This document shows positions 38,501-50,173 of a stretch of 64,000 bases of DNA, one piece after another; position 1 is the stretch's first letter; the number at the start of each line of letters is the position of its first letter. The position numbers were made by a program, and so were the translations under genes. Under the pieces are notes generated by a model. That model was not told where the DNA came from. It worked only from the letters and a program-made list of their open reading frames with translations, and ran no database searches. Origin of the DNA: Chrysophaeum taylorii. Its lineage: Eukaryota; Sar; Pelagophyceae; Pelagomonadales; Pelagomonadaceae. The DNA is taken from the NCBI GenBank assembly GCA_029834535.1, contig JAQMWT010000096.1, positions 62,001 to 126,000 on the forward strand, given 5' to 3'.

Positions 38501-41500
38501 CCGGCTATACTATTCGAGACTCGCCTGTAACGCTCATGCTCCATACACTAGCCTGATACCGTGGAACGCAATAGCAACATCAGAACAAACCCAAGCCTTG
38601 TGGTCTCCAGCCGGTGACTCACGATATTTGAGATATTTGGTTCCAGATGAAAGGACGTCCAAAATAAGTGGATAGCCTATCATGGTCTGACAGCATTCAG
38701 ACCTACAACCCCAACGAGCTCAATTTTGATGATGTTTGGTCTGGTCTTAGCCGTGGATGTGGCAGAGCCTAAGTTTTCTTCGGGTATGGTCAGAATCAAT
38801 GCCTGCGCGTGCTTCTGTGCGTCAAATGCGACTTTAGTTTGGTTTACCCGGCGCAACGCCTTGACGCAAAGACTGCTCTCGCTGCTACACTGTAACCAGC
38901 ATATTCGGTATGTCGGTCGTGTAAGAGTAATGCTTACCAATGCTGCCACTTAATTACGAGCCCACGAAGTGAAAAATTGAAAGTGGAATTATCACTGTGG
39001 ATTGAAACTCTTGGTCGCTAAAACCCACCACTGCACTTTGGCAATCCAAGCGAGCACTTCATTGGACGCCTCACCAAGTTTGTCATTATGCGAAAGAATG
39101 TTTTTGTGGTATACTTGTGGAAGATGATCAAGTCTACCCTTCGACGAACAGAGCCAGTCTGTTTCACGACAATCGTCACAATTCCAGCGCTCCCACCTCA
39201 TCTCCCGCGGGCACCACGTCGAGAGCACGCCCCACACAATTTCGTCGCGCCAGCAGGAGCTGAATACACGTCTATATATTTTGGTTATATGGGCTCGCGT
39301 GAACTCTGCACGGTAACCGCACCGGAACAAGCTTGAACCCAAGACTATACGAGGTCGGTAGTTTCGTAGTGCGGACATACTGCCACTCTCAGCACACGAC
39401 ATCGCGAATCGCCGCGAGTCGCTCATATTACTCGTTGGCACTGGTCACGTCATCAAAAGTGGTGTGTTCCAAATGGAGGATCACCGTGTAGACTGGCGTG
39501 GCGCTGGACTCAAAAACTCACAAATCAGGTAACTTGCACCAATAAACTCATAGGAGACCCGCAATTCATCCCAAACACATCCTTTGCCTACTGACGACTC
39601 TTCGTCACGCGCCGAACCGAGTACATTGGCCACACCTTGACTCACCATGAGCCGATGTCTGAGACTCTGTGGCTTTCGAACAGCTCCAGATAACATCGCT
39701 AGCGATGATGACGATTACGATGAGCGCATCCCCCGACTCCGATCCGTCACGTCCGCACCCGTCGTCGTCGTCGCTATAGGCCACTACCGACAATCCAACC
39801 CAGGACATAGCCGCGTCATCTCCCGCTTCTCCCGACTCCCTAGATTCTGATGACGAAAACGACGACCCCAAGGTCCCACCGAAATCCAATGGCAACGCTG
39901 CACGGTGTGTCATCGTGTTTCACATGCACTTGACGTCATCTAGGTGCGCTGGACTGGCACAGATGGCACAGATATTTGGTCAGACGTTATCATCACGCCA
40001 AATCAATGCTACAAGGTCGCAGTCGAACACGACAATGCAAAGTCGGATCCCGCCCGAGGAAACTCGTGTCGATCTCACATATCTAACGTGGACAAGATTT
40101 CCCAAACGCCTGTCAGTTAGCCTCCACGATGATACCTGGCTGTAGTACAAAGGCAATGCACCATCACGCACCCGCAAAAGGACAAAACTTAGCACTTCTC
40201 TCCACACAGTCAGCTATGGACAGTATTGCCACCACCCACCCCGAATGAGGCATCCATCAACACCGCCTATGAATCTCTGCTATCTTAGTACATTCGACTT
40301 GAGGGGTGCATTTTTCTCCCACGTCACGAAGACTCGACAACGAAGGTGCCTAACGCAATGCCTCACGCAACGGTCCTGATTGTGACCAGCAATTTAAACA
40401 CTCAGAAGGCCAAGCCTAAGCATACGCTGCTTTTCAAGCGCAAGAGTACGCTAACTAAAACTAACTTCAGACCTATCCCGAGCATGGGAGCCAGGCCGGA
40501 CCGGCAGGAGCCGGTACGGAATCACAGTGGAAAATCACGCAGTTGGGGCAGAGGCGAGGGACGAGGACGGACTTGTTGATGGTGGACCCCCACTGCGCGC
40601 GTTATTGTGCGAGGTCGTGCAAAAGCGTCGCAGGCCACGGACGTGTTGGTCCACGAACTTTCAAGCGCAAGAGTACGCAACGGCCGCAAATACCAGCAAG
40701 CTCTCACGTTGGCTTGGAGGAACAGCCTAAGACCTGCGGAACTGCATTCATAACCAATTCTTGAAACTGCATCTCACCTTCGCAGATGGTACTGATATGA
40801 TGGAACAACTGGTTGCGCTCTAGCCGAGTGGAAGGGCAGCTATAAACAGTAGACTCGTTGTCATAGCAGCCAGGAGCTGGCCCGGGCATTAAGACCTGGA
40901 ATATCCCCCTTACCAACTTCTAGAAGTGCATTGTAGCTCAGCTGATGAGAGACGGAGACACCTCGAAGGTATCATCCGCGAATTCGACAGTATCATAGAC
41001 AGAGGAGTCATATTACTTACTCGCCATTCTCAAGCAAGGCGAGTCTGCCCTTCCTACTCGCTTGGTTAGGACTTCGAGTGAAAACCGAAAATGGCGCCTC
41101 ACCTGAAGCACAAACTTAGAACATTGTCTAGGCCTTCTTAGCCGGTGTTGGATTGGGCTTCTACATTTCCTATAGTCCAAAAACTATAGTAGCAACTCGC
41201 AGCAGACTCCTGAGAGTCACTACACACCCAATCAATTACCAGTGCGTCACGCTGATGTACCTCAAGCCTTAATTGAAATCCTATATGGGTCAACCTAATT
41301 TAGCCAAACCTACTAGCATCGAATAACTCGGGTACGGCGATTCCAAGGGCAAAATGGCCCTCAGTCTCAATACAACCCGGTATGGACTTCAATTCCCCTT
41401 AGTTGTTCCTAAAAGTTCTTCTACAACCTAGACTTTGCATGCAGCTGGAATATGCAACCCCATGTATGCAACACACCCCGACACTTAAAAGCGGCGTGCT

Positions 41501-42535
41501 GTCTCTGCGTTTGTCAACGACCTCGTAATCACAGACACAAAAGTCATACAGGAGGTCAAAGACACACTCAGCGGAGAGTTCGGCAATAGAGTGAAATGGG
41601 CTGAATACGTTGAGTCGCCTCTTGATCTCAATTGTAAATGTGCGCTGGCCCGTGGTGTTTTACCTTATCAACTGGAGACAATATCAAAGAACTGCTCACA
41701 AAGTTCAATCTTGGTCAACCGCGTGCCTTTCTCCGAGGAAGAATGTGATCTCGTCACGCATATATCTCTAAGTCGTCGACCTGCAAGTTCAAATCAAAGG
41801 TGCTTTTGTATGAGGCCCACCTAATTACTGAGAATCACAGTCCCCCTGGACATCATGGCAAATTTTAAATTGTGTTCAGAAGGGCATGCATGGGCCACAG
41901 CGCCTGGTTGGAAGCCGCATCACGCTATCTATACACGAACGCCGAATATGGTCTCGTTTACCGATGTGGTGGCAAGCTACTATCCTCTAAAATTGTGAGT
42001 GTTATTATATGTTTTAAGTATCCCAAGCTCAAGACCCTGCTATTACGTCTCCTATTACCCTTAACTGATCCCTACTTCGCTCATTTGTCCAATAAGATAC
42101 TCAGATCCACATCCGAGTACTGCGATTTGCATTTGCGGATCCATCATCTCCTAGTCGTAAAACGACTAACAATCGAAGTCTACTCTCCAGGCAAAGCGAA
42201 TTGCTGCTACATCTACAGCCGATGAGGCTGCTATAATAGAGACGGTGAGTAAACCGAAGGGGTTAAGGAAGGTGTGAGTGGACGTATGGCTCTTCAGCCC
42301 GACACAGTCTGCACCATACATTTTCAACTACCAGTCATGTGATGACGTAATTCCAGTACCGCTGCTGGTCGACAACGAGGGTGCTTTGTCGACTGCAAGC
42401 CGTCCTAAGACAGCCCGTTAGAGAAAACACATCGACATGCATTTGAATCCGCGATTACCAAAATGTTCACACCCATCGCATTCGTTGCAATTTGTTCCCA
42501 ACCAAGCTCAACGATGTGTTTTTTTCTCGAGGCCT
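35554..42535 (+). pseudogene. Highly eroded Copia retrotransposon, related to the 1-8 kb element
   Basis: Landmarks in order on the plus strand, in changing frames. Protease-like SDTGATFCHNSSQHV is at ~35785-35830. RT start-like LEGIIREFDSIIDRGVIL is at ~40961-41015, matching the IASIRKEIEGLCSNGVFKL position of the first element. RT motif A remnant LPVRHADVPQALIEI is at ~41238-41282 (first element: LPVAHADIPQAFIQ). RT motif C remnant FVNDLVITDTKVIQEVKD is at ~41508-41560. RNase H QAKRIAATSTADEAAIIET is at ~42190-42245, and PLLVDNEGALSTA then KHIDMH at ~42360-42440. Stops and frameshifts are everywhere. I could not find the methyltransferase motifs in the 36-38.5 kb interval, either because it never had them or because they are too decayed. 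Confidence 0.7.
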
Positions 42536-42678
42536 TTACCTAGTATGGGTTTCCCGCGTACGTCTGGCTCGGTTTCTAGTCAACATTGACTATAACGAAA
42601 TGGTAGATCACAACCACCACGGCAATGAAGGCTCTTTAGTTCGGTTAGCAACTCCCAGGCTCATAGAGCGATCGCAGA

Positions 42679-42807
<129 letters not shown>

Positions 42808-42886
42808 AGAAAAGGCTACAGACGACCGCAGAGGACGGCGAAACAACAGTGGAGAGGCAGGAGAAGAAGAAAGAGAAGGGCAACGA

Positions 42887-43025
42887 AAAAAGAGCACGCA
42901 GCGTGAGGGCGCAGGGAGTGTAGTGCAGAGCAATGGGAACGGGGGAAGCAGCTTGCGAAAAGAGCTTGCTTCGTGAGAGCGCAAGGAGGTTGGTGCAGTA
43001 CGCAGGGGGTGGTAGAAGCAAGCAG
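42887..43025. repeat. Imperfect tandem duplication of ~68 bp in purine-rich DNA
   Basis: AAAAAGAGCACGC...GTGAGGGCGCAGGGAG...GTGCAG and AAAAGAGCTTGC...GTGAGAGCGCAAGGAG...GTGCAG are successive related units, each ending in a GGGGG(A/T)AGnAGC-like stretch. Confidence 0.55.
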
Positions 43026-44769
43026 GGAGAGAAGGTAACAGCGCAACGAGAAAGAGGGGTGTTGCTTGGTTCAGTAAAAGAGAGGAAGGGACTTGGCTCA
43101 GAGGCAGGGCCGTCACAACCGGCTTACCTTGTCTTCTCCTGTGATATTTCTCCTCCCTCCAAGTAAAAGTTTATTCATTGGTGTGTCATCGTCTGTTCGG
43201 CAAACCCACTTTGATCGTCACTCGGAATCGATGTCGGAGTATTGTGCGGGTAGGTGGGGTGCCTCGATAAGCTGGAGAGGTACCTCGGCGGTGGTCGACC
43301 CCAGTCGATGTTTCGGTCGGTCCTTGGCGAGAGTTTTGTCCGAGTACATGGAACCAGCAGCCTATCATAAGCGCCCAACGTCCGCGTCTTAAGTAGGTTT
43401 CAATGGCTTGGGCGGGCTCACAGGGTCAAGGAACTCGAAGGAGAAGTTGACGGAGACCATGGTCACCGTCTCGAGACGAGACCCGGGTTTGAGCGACCTC
43501 GGTACACGTTTGCGCGACCTACTCCACCGTCACCGAGCAGCTCCCGCGGCCGCACGGCATTGCTCGCACGGGGGGGTGGCGTGCGCCCACGGCTTCTCTT
43601 GCGTCGCAGCCTGAATTAACGGATCGATGAAAACGACCATTTGACACAGCATCGATGGTTTTACGACGCGAGTCGGCTGCGGTGGTACAAGTCATCGATA
43701 AAATCGCGTTCAAAGGGTCCATTCCAAAAACCGGCGCGACGTCCTACTCACGAAGAAACTCCACAAATGGCAAAGCGCGCGAAGCAAAAAAATTATGAGG
43801 TGGCGCGTCCATGGATGCGGCAACATTCTTGAGGAGCTATCGCGACGAGACGTGCTCCTTGGGGGTACCATCCAACGCACTCTCTTCAATGAAAAACAAC
43901 TTTGCATCCTTACATTTTACGTGCTCTTGAAGTGCAAGAAGTCTCCTGAAGGCAAGCCCCAAAATCCGTGGGAATGCTCGAATGCTTCGATTGCTCGAAT
44001 GCTAGTGACTGCAGGTATGGGGCGTGGGCTAATTATCCCAACGCTGTAGCGCGTAGGATCAGGATCAGAATCTCGAGACGAGGGGTGCTGAAAGGAGCGT
44101 CGTCGTGGGGGGAGTTGACGCCTGTCGCCATGCGACGCGGAGACCGCGATTAGACTGACACAACAGTCTCGTCGTCAACTTTACCTCCTTCTTTGTCCCC
44201 CGGCCTAACCCGTCCCACTGCGAACGTACCTGCTTCCAACCGGCCCGCTCGGACGACGAATAGGTGCCACAACCCACAACGGGAGGACGGGGATGGCCTC
44301 GGCAAGGCGCTCATTTTTCTCAGAAGGCACCGTCCTCCAGTGTGGTTAGCGATTAGGGGTCTGGATGCTACAGACTTTTTCTGATGCGTTTGTGCACAGT
44401 AGCTTGTTTCAGCAAATGTTCAGCATGTATTCGAAGAGAATCAGCATAATTTCGGCTTTTTATTGCTATATTCGGCAAATTTAGAGTCAACCATGATATC
44501 GTAGTTGATTGCAGGGAAGACAAAAAGAAAGACCTTGAAGTTCCTTCAGCTCCCTCTCGAAGAAAGCAAGCCGTGGTGGCGGCTCGAAGCCATACTCGAG
44601 AGCAACTGCCGTGTCAAGCACCAGAGAATTTCATAGGCTCATCACGAGGCCACTCGACACGACGCCCGCGAACCAGCCACTGGTTGGTCGTGTAAGGTTT
44701 ATCGTGTGTCCCGTAATAAAAGGGGGTTGTGTTGGCAGGCAACTGGCCAACGCTAGGACTCATGGTCAT
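43026..44769. other. 1.7-kb region without a supported gene
   Basis: Short frames only. Plus-strand text near 43880-44040 (FNEKQLCILTFYVLLKCK then ECSNASIARMLVTAG) has the spacing of a transposase N-terminal DNA-binding region, but the match is weak. Frames at 43.2-43.6 kb are not conserved-looking on either strand. Confidence 0.3.
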
Positions 44770-47484
44770 TTATCTCCTCCGGTCGTTGTCGTTCGACAAG
44801 GTCTCGCCAAAGATGCAGTGTGGGGAGCAAGGGGTATGCTCACTGGGGACAGCGATAGGTGGAGCCGTGCCTTTCACAGGCGCAAAGGCGGTGATGGCGA
44901 AACCGTCAACAAAGGTAACGTGGTCGCTGCTCCCATAGTTGAACCGTGAGGAGGACGCGCGGCGTCTCAGGCGTTCAGAGACAGGAGCATCGCCATCGGC
45001 ACGCCGTTCGGCGTGTTCATCGCGAAGCGCGCGAAGCGGCGGCGGCGATGGCATGTTGTCGGGCGCGCTGTCGTCATCGTCGGCAGCGCCGTCGTCGCTG
45101 CCTTCGTTGCTTAGCGAGGGTTCGCGACGACTCAGGCGGCGGATTTTGGTTGCGCGGGTAGCCTCCACGTCGTCGCCGCTTCCGTAATTGGCGTCGTTGT
45201 CGAGGGTGTTGTTTTTGGGGCGGTAGCGGGGGCGGTCCTCTGGCAGCGGGCGGCTAGGCTTTCGCGAGTTTGGGCGGGGCTTGGGACGCGTGATTCGAAC
45301 GCGCACTTGGCCAGGCGGCGGCGCGGGCGCACACGGCATCACAAGCCGCGCCTCGCGGCCGGGTCTTGATGAAGAGGATGAGTGCGGGGACACCGGCGGT
45401 AGCTCTGGCAAGCGCTCGGGGTCCATCGTCGAGGCCGCGAGCTCGGGCTGTTCCGAGGCGCGGACGAAGACACCCATCAAGGCGGCGATCTCATCCGTCG
45501 CGGCCGACCATTGCTCGCTGCGCTTTTCGGCGTTCTCGGTGTTCTGGTCTGGGATCGAGCGCGAGTAGTCGACTGCGTCTCGAAGGTTGCTCGCGATGAC
45601 TTGGGAAGATGGCAGCTCGCCCGTGTTGCCGGAGACAGCCGCCGCGAGCGCCGCAATATCCTCGGCTAGCGACGTTCGCGCTCGCCGCGCCGCCTGTGCC
45701 GCCATCTCGGCATCTCGTTCGTCCATGTGCGTAGCGCGCTCAATCGCAACGCTCGCACGCCGAGCCGCATGCGCCAGGATGCTTGCCGCGCGTGAGCGAG
45801 AATCGTCGCGCGTTTCGGCAAACGGTGACTGAGATCCTGGAAGGCACGCAACGTTCCGGAGCTGGGAAATGGACGACACGCCGTGCGCAGCAGCAAGACG
45901 CTGTGCCGCCACCTCTTGGATGTGCCGCTGAAACGAGTTCGTCGCCGGCATATCCGATGGGCATCGGCCGAACGTCATGCGCGGTCGACGCGTCGAACCA
46001 TCGAGGCGATGGTTCGCTAGCGGGTGGGCGCGGTCGTTGGTGAGCTCGGAAGTCGCCACGTCGTATAGCATCGAGAGTCCGCTGCTCGTCTTGGATGCCA
46101 GTCGTCTCTCATCCCGTGTGTCTCTGTCGTACGCGGCGCGGTCGGGACTCTCGAGGACCTCGTCGCGACGGGCTGGCGTTGATCCAGTTTCCTCGTCGTG
46201 CCCATTACCACCCGGGGCCAACGGTACGTTGTCGGGCAAGAGAAGATCGCGCGCCTTGGGACTCAGGTCGGCCTCCGAATCGCGGTCGCCCGCCGAGTCC
46301 GGGCAGCTGCTGCACGTGTCCTTGGGTCGATCTTCGATCGGGACGCGAAACTTAAGCAGGAGCCTACTTGATGCGGCGGCGTCCTCCTCCTCCTCTTGCG
46401 AAGTCGTGGCCGCCTCGCCGGAGAGCTGGCCATTTTCCGCCGCACGCCTCGACGACGACTTTTCGTCGAAGCCCTGGCTCTTGGCCAGTTTGCCAAGCGG
46501 CCCTCCTCCTCGGCGCAGTTGGTGGTGATGTTTCGAGGCCGAGGCCGCGTTGTGGGTGGTCGACGAGGTAGTGCTGTTCGCAGCAGAAAGGAGCTGTCGT
46601 CGACAGCCGGCGCGAGCGAGGGCGCTGCCCAACTTGACCTTGCGCTGCGACCCAAACAGGGACGACACCCTTAGGTAGGGGCGCTCGGTTTCTCCAGTCG
46701 TTGATATTTGTTCGAGACGCGGGTGGCGTTGCTCGACCCTCGCGCGATTCGTCCGTGGCGGTAGCGGTGGTGCTCCTATTTCTGGTGGCGGTGACCTTGC
46801 AACAACAGGAATCGTTGGGGGGAGTTTGTCGTCGTCGTCGCTCTCGTCGTCGGCACCGTCGACACCACCACTCGACGAGGCAGTCGCGAGATCGACGGGA
46901 GCCTGGGGAGTTCCCGAGGGTATCATCCTTGCCGCCGAAGAAGACACAGCTGCCGTTGCAGACGGAGACGCGAGCGATCGAGTCTCGGTAGCGGCGGCAG
47001 TAGCAGCAGCCTCTGCCCCTGGCGAACAAGGTCCCGAGCTAACGTTGTTTGGTCCGCGCGCGGCGCGGGGCTGCGGTGGCATCCTCTCTCTTCCGGGCGG
47101 CGGCATCGGCGGTTCGACGCTGCGAGCACCGACGAGCTGGCGCTTGAGGGTGGCGCCCCCCGGCGCAAGTTGTCTTTGTCGTTGTTGCTGTTGTTGCTGT
47201 TGTTGGTAGAAGGCGGCGTGCGAGAGGCTGAGGACGGCGGTAGGCGGAACCGAGAGGGGAGGTTTGGACATCGCCGAAGCAGCAGGAGTGGTCGTCGTCG
47301 TCGTCGTCGTAGGAGCGAGTTCCGACGGGGAGTGGTTTGAGGAGGACGAGGCGGCGACGTCAGGGTTGGTCGTCGCGAGGTAGGAAGCAGCCGATGCGAC
47401 GTCATTTTGTTGAAATGGTAATCCGCGACATGTGGGCCAGGTGGCGCGCATGTCGGGAATTGTGAGCGTTTCCCCTTGCGACAT
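44770..47484 (-). CDS. Large, mostly disordered protein of unknown function
   Basis: 904 residues from the first ATG (47484, MSQGETLTIPDM). No known domain was recognised. The protein is rich in Ser, Ala, Pro, Arg and acidic residues, with a Thr run, a Gln run ((CAA/TTG)n near 47175-47205), several poly-Asp patches and many Arg-Pro segments. A more ordered, helical section at roughly residues 540-680 includes SFQRHIQEVAAQRLAAAHG and AASILAHAARRASVAIE. KIRRLSRRE and similar basic clusters could be nuclear-localisation signals. An uninterrupted 2.7-kb frame in GC-rich DNA next to the AT-rich island, with consistent composition, argues for a real gene. GC-rich chance ORFs of this length are possible but less likely. 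Divergent from TTLL across 415 bp. Confidence 0.55.
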   Translation of the reverse strand: MSQGETLTIPDMRATWPTCRGLPFQQNDVASAASYLATTNPDVAASSSSNHSPSELAPTTTTTTTTPAASAMSKPPLSVPPTAVLSLSHAAFYQQQQQQQQRQRQLAPGGATLKRQLVGARSVEPPMPPPGRERMPPQPRAARGPNNVSSGPCSPGAEAAATAAATETRSLASPSATAAVSSSAARMIPSGTPQAPVDLATASSSGGVDGADDESDDDDKLPPTIPVVARSPPPEIGAPPLPPRTNRARVEQRHPRLEQISTTGETERPYLRVSSLFGSQRKVKLGSALARAGCRRQLLSAANSTTSSTTHNAASASKHHHQLRRGGGPLGKLAKSQGFDEKSSSRRAAENGQLSGEAATTSQEEEEDAAASSRLLLKFRVPIEDRPKDTCSSCPDSAGDRDSEADLSPKARDLLLPDNVPLAPGGNGHDEETGSTPARRDEVLESPDRAAYDRDTRDERRLASKTSSGLSMLYDVATSELTNDRAHPLANHRLDGSTRRPRMTFGRCPSDMPATNSFQRHIQEVAAQRLAAAHGVSSISQLRNVACLPGSQSPFAETRDDSRSRAASILAHAARRASVAIERATHMDERDAEMAAQAARRARTSLAEDIAALAAAVSGNTGELPSSQVIASNLRDAVDYSRSIPDQNTENAEKRSEQWSAATDEIAALMGVFVRASEQPELAASTMDPERLPELPPVSPHSSSSSRPGREARLVMPCAPAPPPGQVRVRITRPKPRPNSRKPSRPLPEDRPRYRPKNNTLDNDANYGSGDDVEATRATKIRRLSRREPSLSNEGSDDGAADDDDSAPDNMPSPPPLRALRDEHAERRADGDAPVSERLRRRASSSRFNYGSSDHVTFVDGFAITAFAPVKGTAPPIAVPSEHTPCSPHCIFGETLSNDNDRRR

Positions 47485-47899
47485 TGTTATGGTCTCGAGA
47501 GACCGACCAGAGCCCTCTGACCCCTCGCCGTCGTCGGCGAAGGAGTTGGTTTCCAAAAAAGACCAGCCTCGGTCCTTATTAATCAATCAGATCAAGTCTC
47601 AGAGGTCCGGTGCGCACGTGATTCGAGAACAGTTTCCGCCGATTGAATCAATGAAGGAACAATAGGCAGTTTACTGCCCAGTCCTGGAATCCCAATCACG
47701 TATTTCGCGAGGCGGTTCACGGAAGGCAAGAAGTGCAACTCTGGACTGCAACTAAAAGATGTCAATAATTCATGAAAGCCACCTGGCGGCCCACCCCGCT
47801 TTCCCCAAAAAAGGCGACCTCAGTAAGTTCCTTTTAGGAGTAGCACCGGACGGTGGGAAAAAAAAAAGTCTAGCAGCAATGTTGACGAGATGAAATATT
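47485..47899. promoter_or_regulatory. Divergent intergenic region between the disordered-protein gene and TTLL
   Basis: 415 bp, AT-richer than its flanks, containing AATCAATCAG and ATTAATCAAT stretches near 47578-47590 and a run of nine A's at 47862-47870, 30 bp before the TTLL start. No defined motif is assigned. Confidence 0.35.
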
Positions 47900-49049
47900 A
47901 TGGGTCGACGGTTCGTAGTACGAAGAGGCAGCAAGCAGGAGGTGCTGTTTTGCGCGTTCGAGTGCAAGTACGAGTGCGTGACGGAGGCCGCCCTGGAGCT
48001 CGGGTGGCGCATCGTTGGAGAAGACAACGAAGCGTGCCACGTGTACTGGGTCGACGTAGCGAACATCAACGAACGGATGAGCAAGCTCCAGCCCTGGCAG
48101 CGGATCAACCACTTTCCGGGGATGAGCAATATCGCGCGGAAGAACCGGCTCGCGCAGAATCTCGAAAAAATGCGGCGCGAATTTCCCAAAGAATACGGCT
48201 TTTACCCGCGGACGTGGGTGCTGCCGTTGGATTTCGGCGACTTTCGCGCGCAGTTCGACGCCCGGGGGAAGTCGAGCCGCTTCTTCATCGTCAAGCCCGA
48301 CTCGGGGTGCCAGGGTCGCGGGATATTCTTGACGCAGTCGATCGAGGACATCTCGCCGCTCGATGGCGTCGTCGCGCAGCACTACGTCCGCAAGCCGTTT
48401 CTTCTCGACGGCTTCAAGTTTGATTTGAGGCTCTACGTGCTGGTGACGAGCTGCAAGCCGCTGCGGATGTACCTGTGCCACGACGGCCTCGTGAGGCTGT
48501 GTACCGAGGCGTACACCAAGCCGACGCCGGAGAACGCGGGGTCGCGCCGGATGCATCTGACGAATTACGCGATTAACAAGCACAGCGACAAGTTCGAACG
48601 AAACGAGGCCGGCGACCTGGGATCCAAGCGGAGCGTCCGGTGGTTCATGGAGTTTTTGGCGCGAGAGATGGGCCAGGCGAAGGCCGACGCGTTGTGGCGG
48701 CGCATGGGCGCCATGTGCGTCAAGGTCGTCGTCGCTATCCTCCCGATTCTCGTCCGCGAGTACGAGGCGACTTTCTTCAAGGTCGCAACCGACGACGAGA
48801 TTTTGGGATCGCGGTGCGTCGAGGTGTTGGGGATCGACGTCATCATCGATCACGCCCTCAAGCCGTGGCTCGTCGAGATCAACCACCTTCCCTCGTTTTC
48901 GACGGACTCGTCGCTCGACGCCGACGTGAAGTCGCGGGTCGTCGAGCAGGCCATGTCGGTCTTCCGCGCCAAGCCGACCGACCGCGCGGTCTACGAGGCC
49001 GCCGAGCGCGCCAAGGCCGAGGACAGACTCTACGCCGCCGGGGCGTCAG

Positions 49050-49084
<35 letters not shown>

Positions 49085-50038
49085 CGCCGACGCCGCCTCG
49101 AGGAGATTTTCCAAAGGCACGACCCCGACAAGCTCGCCAAGGTCGAGGGGCTCTTGCGCAAGTACGTCGGTCGCGAGGACCGGCTCCTGCATCTCGTCGA
49201 GCGCAGGTACGAGGAGAAAGGAAAGCCGACCTCCTCGGCGCGCGGCGAGTCGCCTTCGGACGACGTCTCGGCGCGCGGCGAGTCGCCTTCGGACGACGAC
49301 GACGACGACGACGAGGAGGAAAACGTCGTCGTCGTCGACGACGAAAACGTCGACGAGCACACCGACTCGGAGGTCGAGCGCGAGGAGGCGCTGCTCTCGG
49401 ACTTTGACCGCATCTACCCGATTCCGCGCGAAAGGTCGAAACCCCACGCGGGCGTGCCGTCGTACGCGGCACAAATCAAGTTCGCGTTTTCCCAAGACGA
49501 AAAGAAGCTCAAGCGCTTATTTTGTCCCCTCCGCCACCACAAAGGCGACGAGACCCTGCCGCCCCTCGAGCCCTCCGACGGCTCGCGAGTGCCCTGGGGA
49601 AACCCCTTCAAGCGGACTCCGGCGCGTCCGGCGTCCCTCCCAGAGCGCAAGCCGCTCCCGATGCCCGGTCAGAAGCAGATCGACGCTGCAAACCGGCTCG
49701 CGAGGGGCTTCTCGAGCGCGCGGCACCGCGACGACAGTGCCATCGGGTGCGTTCGCGACGCCTACGCGGCCAAGGTCGCCTCCGTCGTCGCGCACGCCAA
49801 GGATTGGCGCCGCCGCCTCGACGACGTCAAACACCGCCGCAACGTGGCCCACGTCGCGCTCCAGCCCAAGACCTTTGTCTTTACAGACACCCCCCCCATC
49901 GTCGGCGGTGGCGGCGGCAACGATGAGGGCATCGCGGCGGCGGCGGCGTCCAAGAAGAAGCCGTCGAAGGGCTACAACGTGATGCCGCTGGACACACTCC
50001 AATCTTCTACCCCCCGACTCATGAGAAGACTCGGGTGA
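47900..50038 (+). CDS. Tubulin tyrosine ligase-like polyglutamylase
   Basis: 712 residues. The TTL core fills residues ~20-345. It starts with VYWVDVANINERMSKLQPWQ and INHFPGMSNIARKNRLAQN, the TTLL opening block. ATP-grasp residues appear in FIVKPDSGCQGRGIFL (~residue 131), then FDLRLYVLV, MHLTNYAINK and the Mg-binding VEINHLPSFSTDSSLD (E326, N328). Retention of these argues for an active ligase that adds glutamate to tubulin, probably on axonemes. The pattern is closest to TTLL6/13-type enzymes; the exact subtype is uncertain. The C-terminal half is a poly-Gln run of 11 (CAA at 49050-49084), acidic poly-Asp stretches with a duplicated ARGESPSDD segment (49239-49300), and a basic tail. Confidence 0.85.
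49050..49084. repeat. (CAA)n encoding poly-Gln in TTLL
   Basis: Uninterrupted CAA codons encode ~11 Gln directly after the TTL core. Length variation between strains would alter the linker. Confidence 0.9.
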
Positions 50039-50173
50039 AGCACACATTGGGGCATGTTCGAAGCATGCCCCCCTTGATAATTAATTAGAATAACAGTTAA
50101 TAGTTACCCCCTCCTTGCATCATGCAGCTGCTCGAATTTTGAGTTGAACGACAACCGTCGTCGTCGTCGCTGC

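Noticed and set aside
43880-44040. Possible transposase N-terminal HTH text
   Set aside because: Single weak resemblance over ~50 residues with no supporting flanks.
47870-48886. 338-codon minus-strand frame inside TTLL
   Set aside because: TTLL motifs are continuous on plus; antisense reading has no domain.
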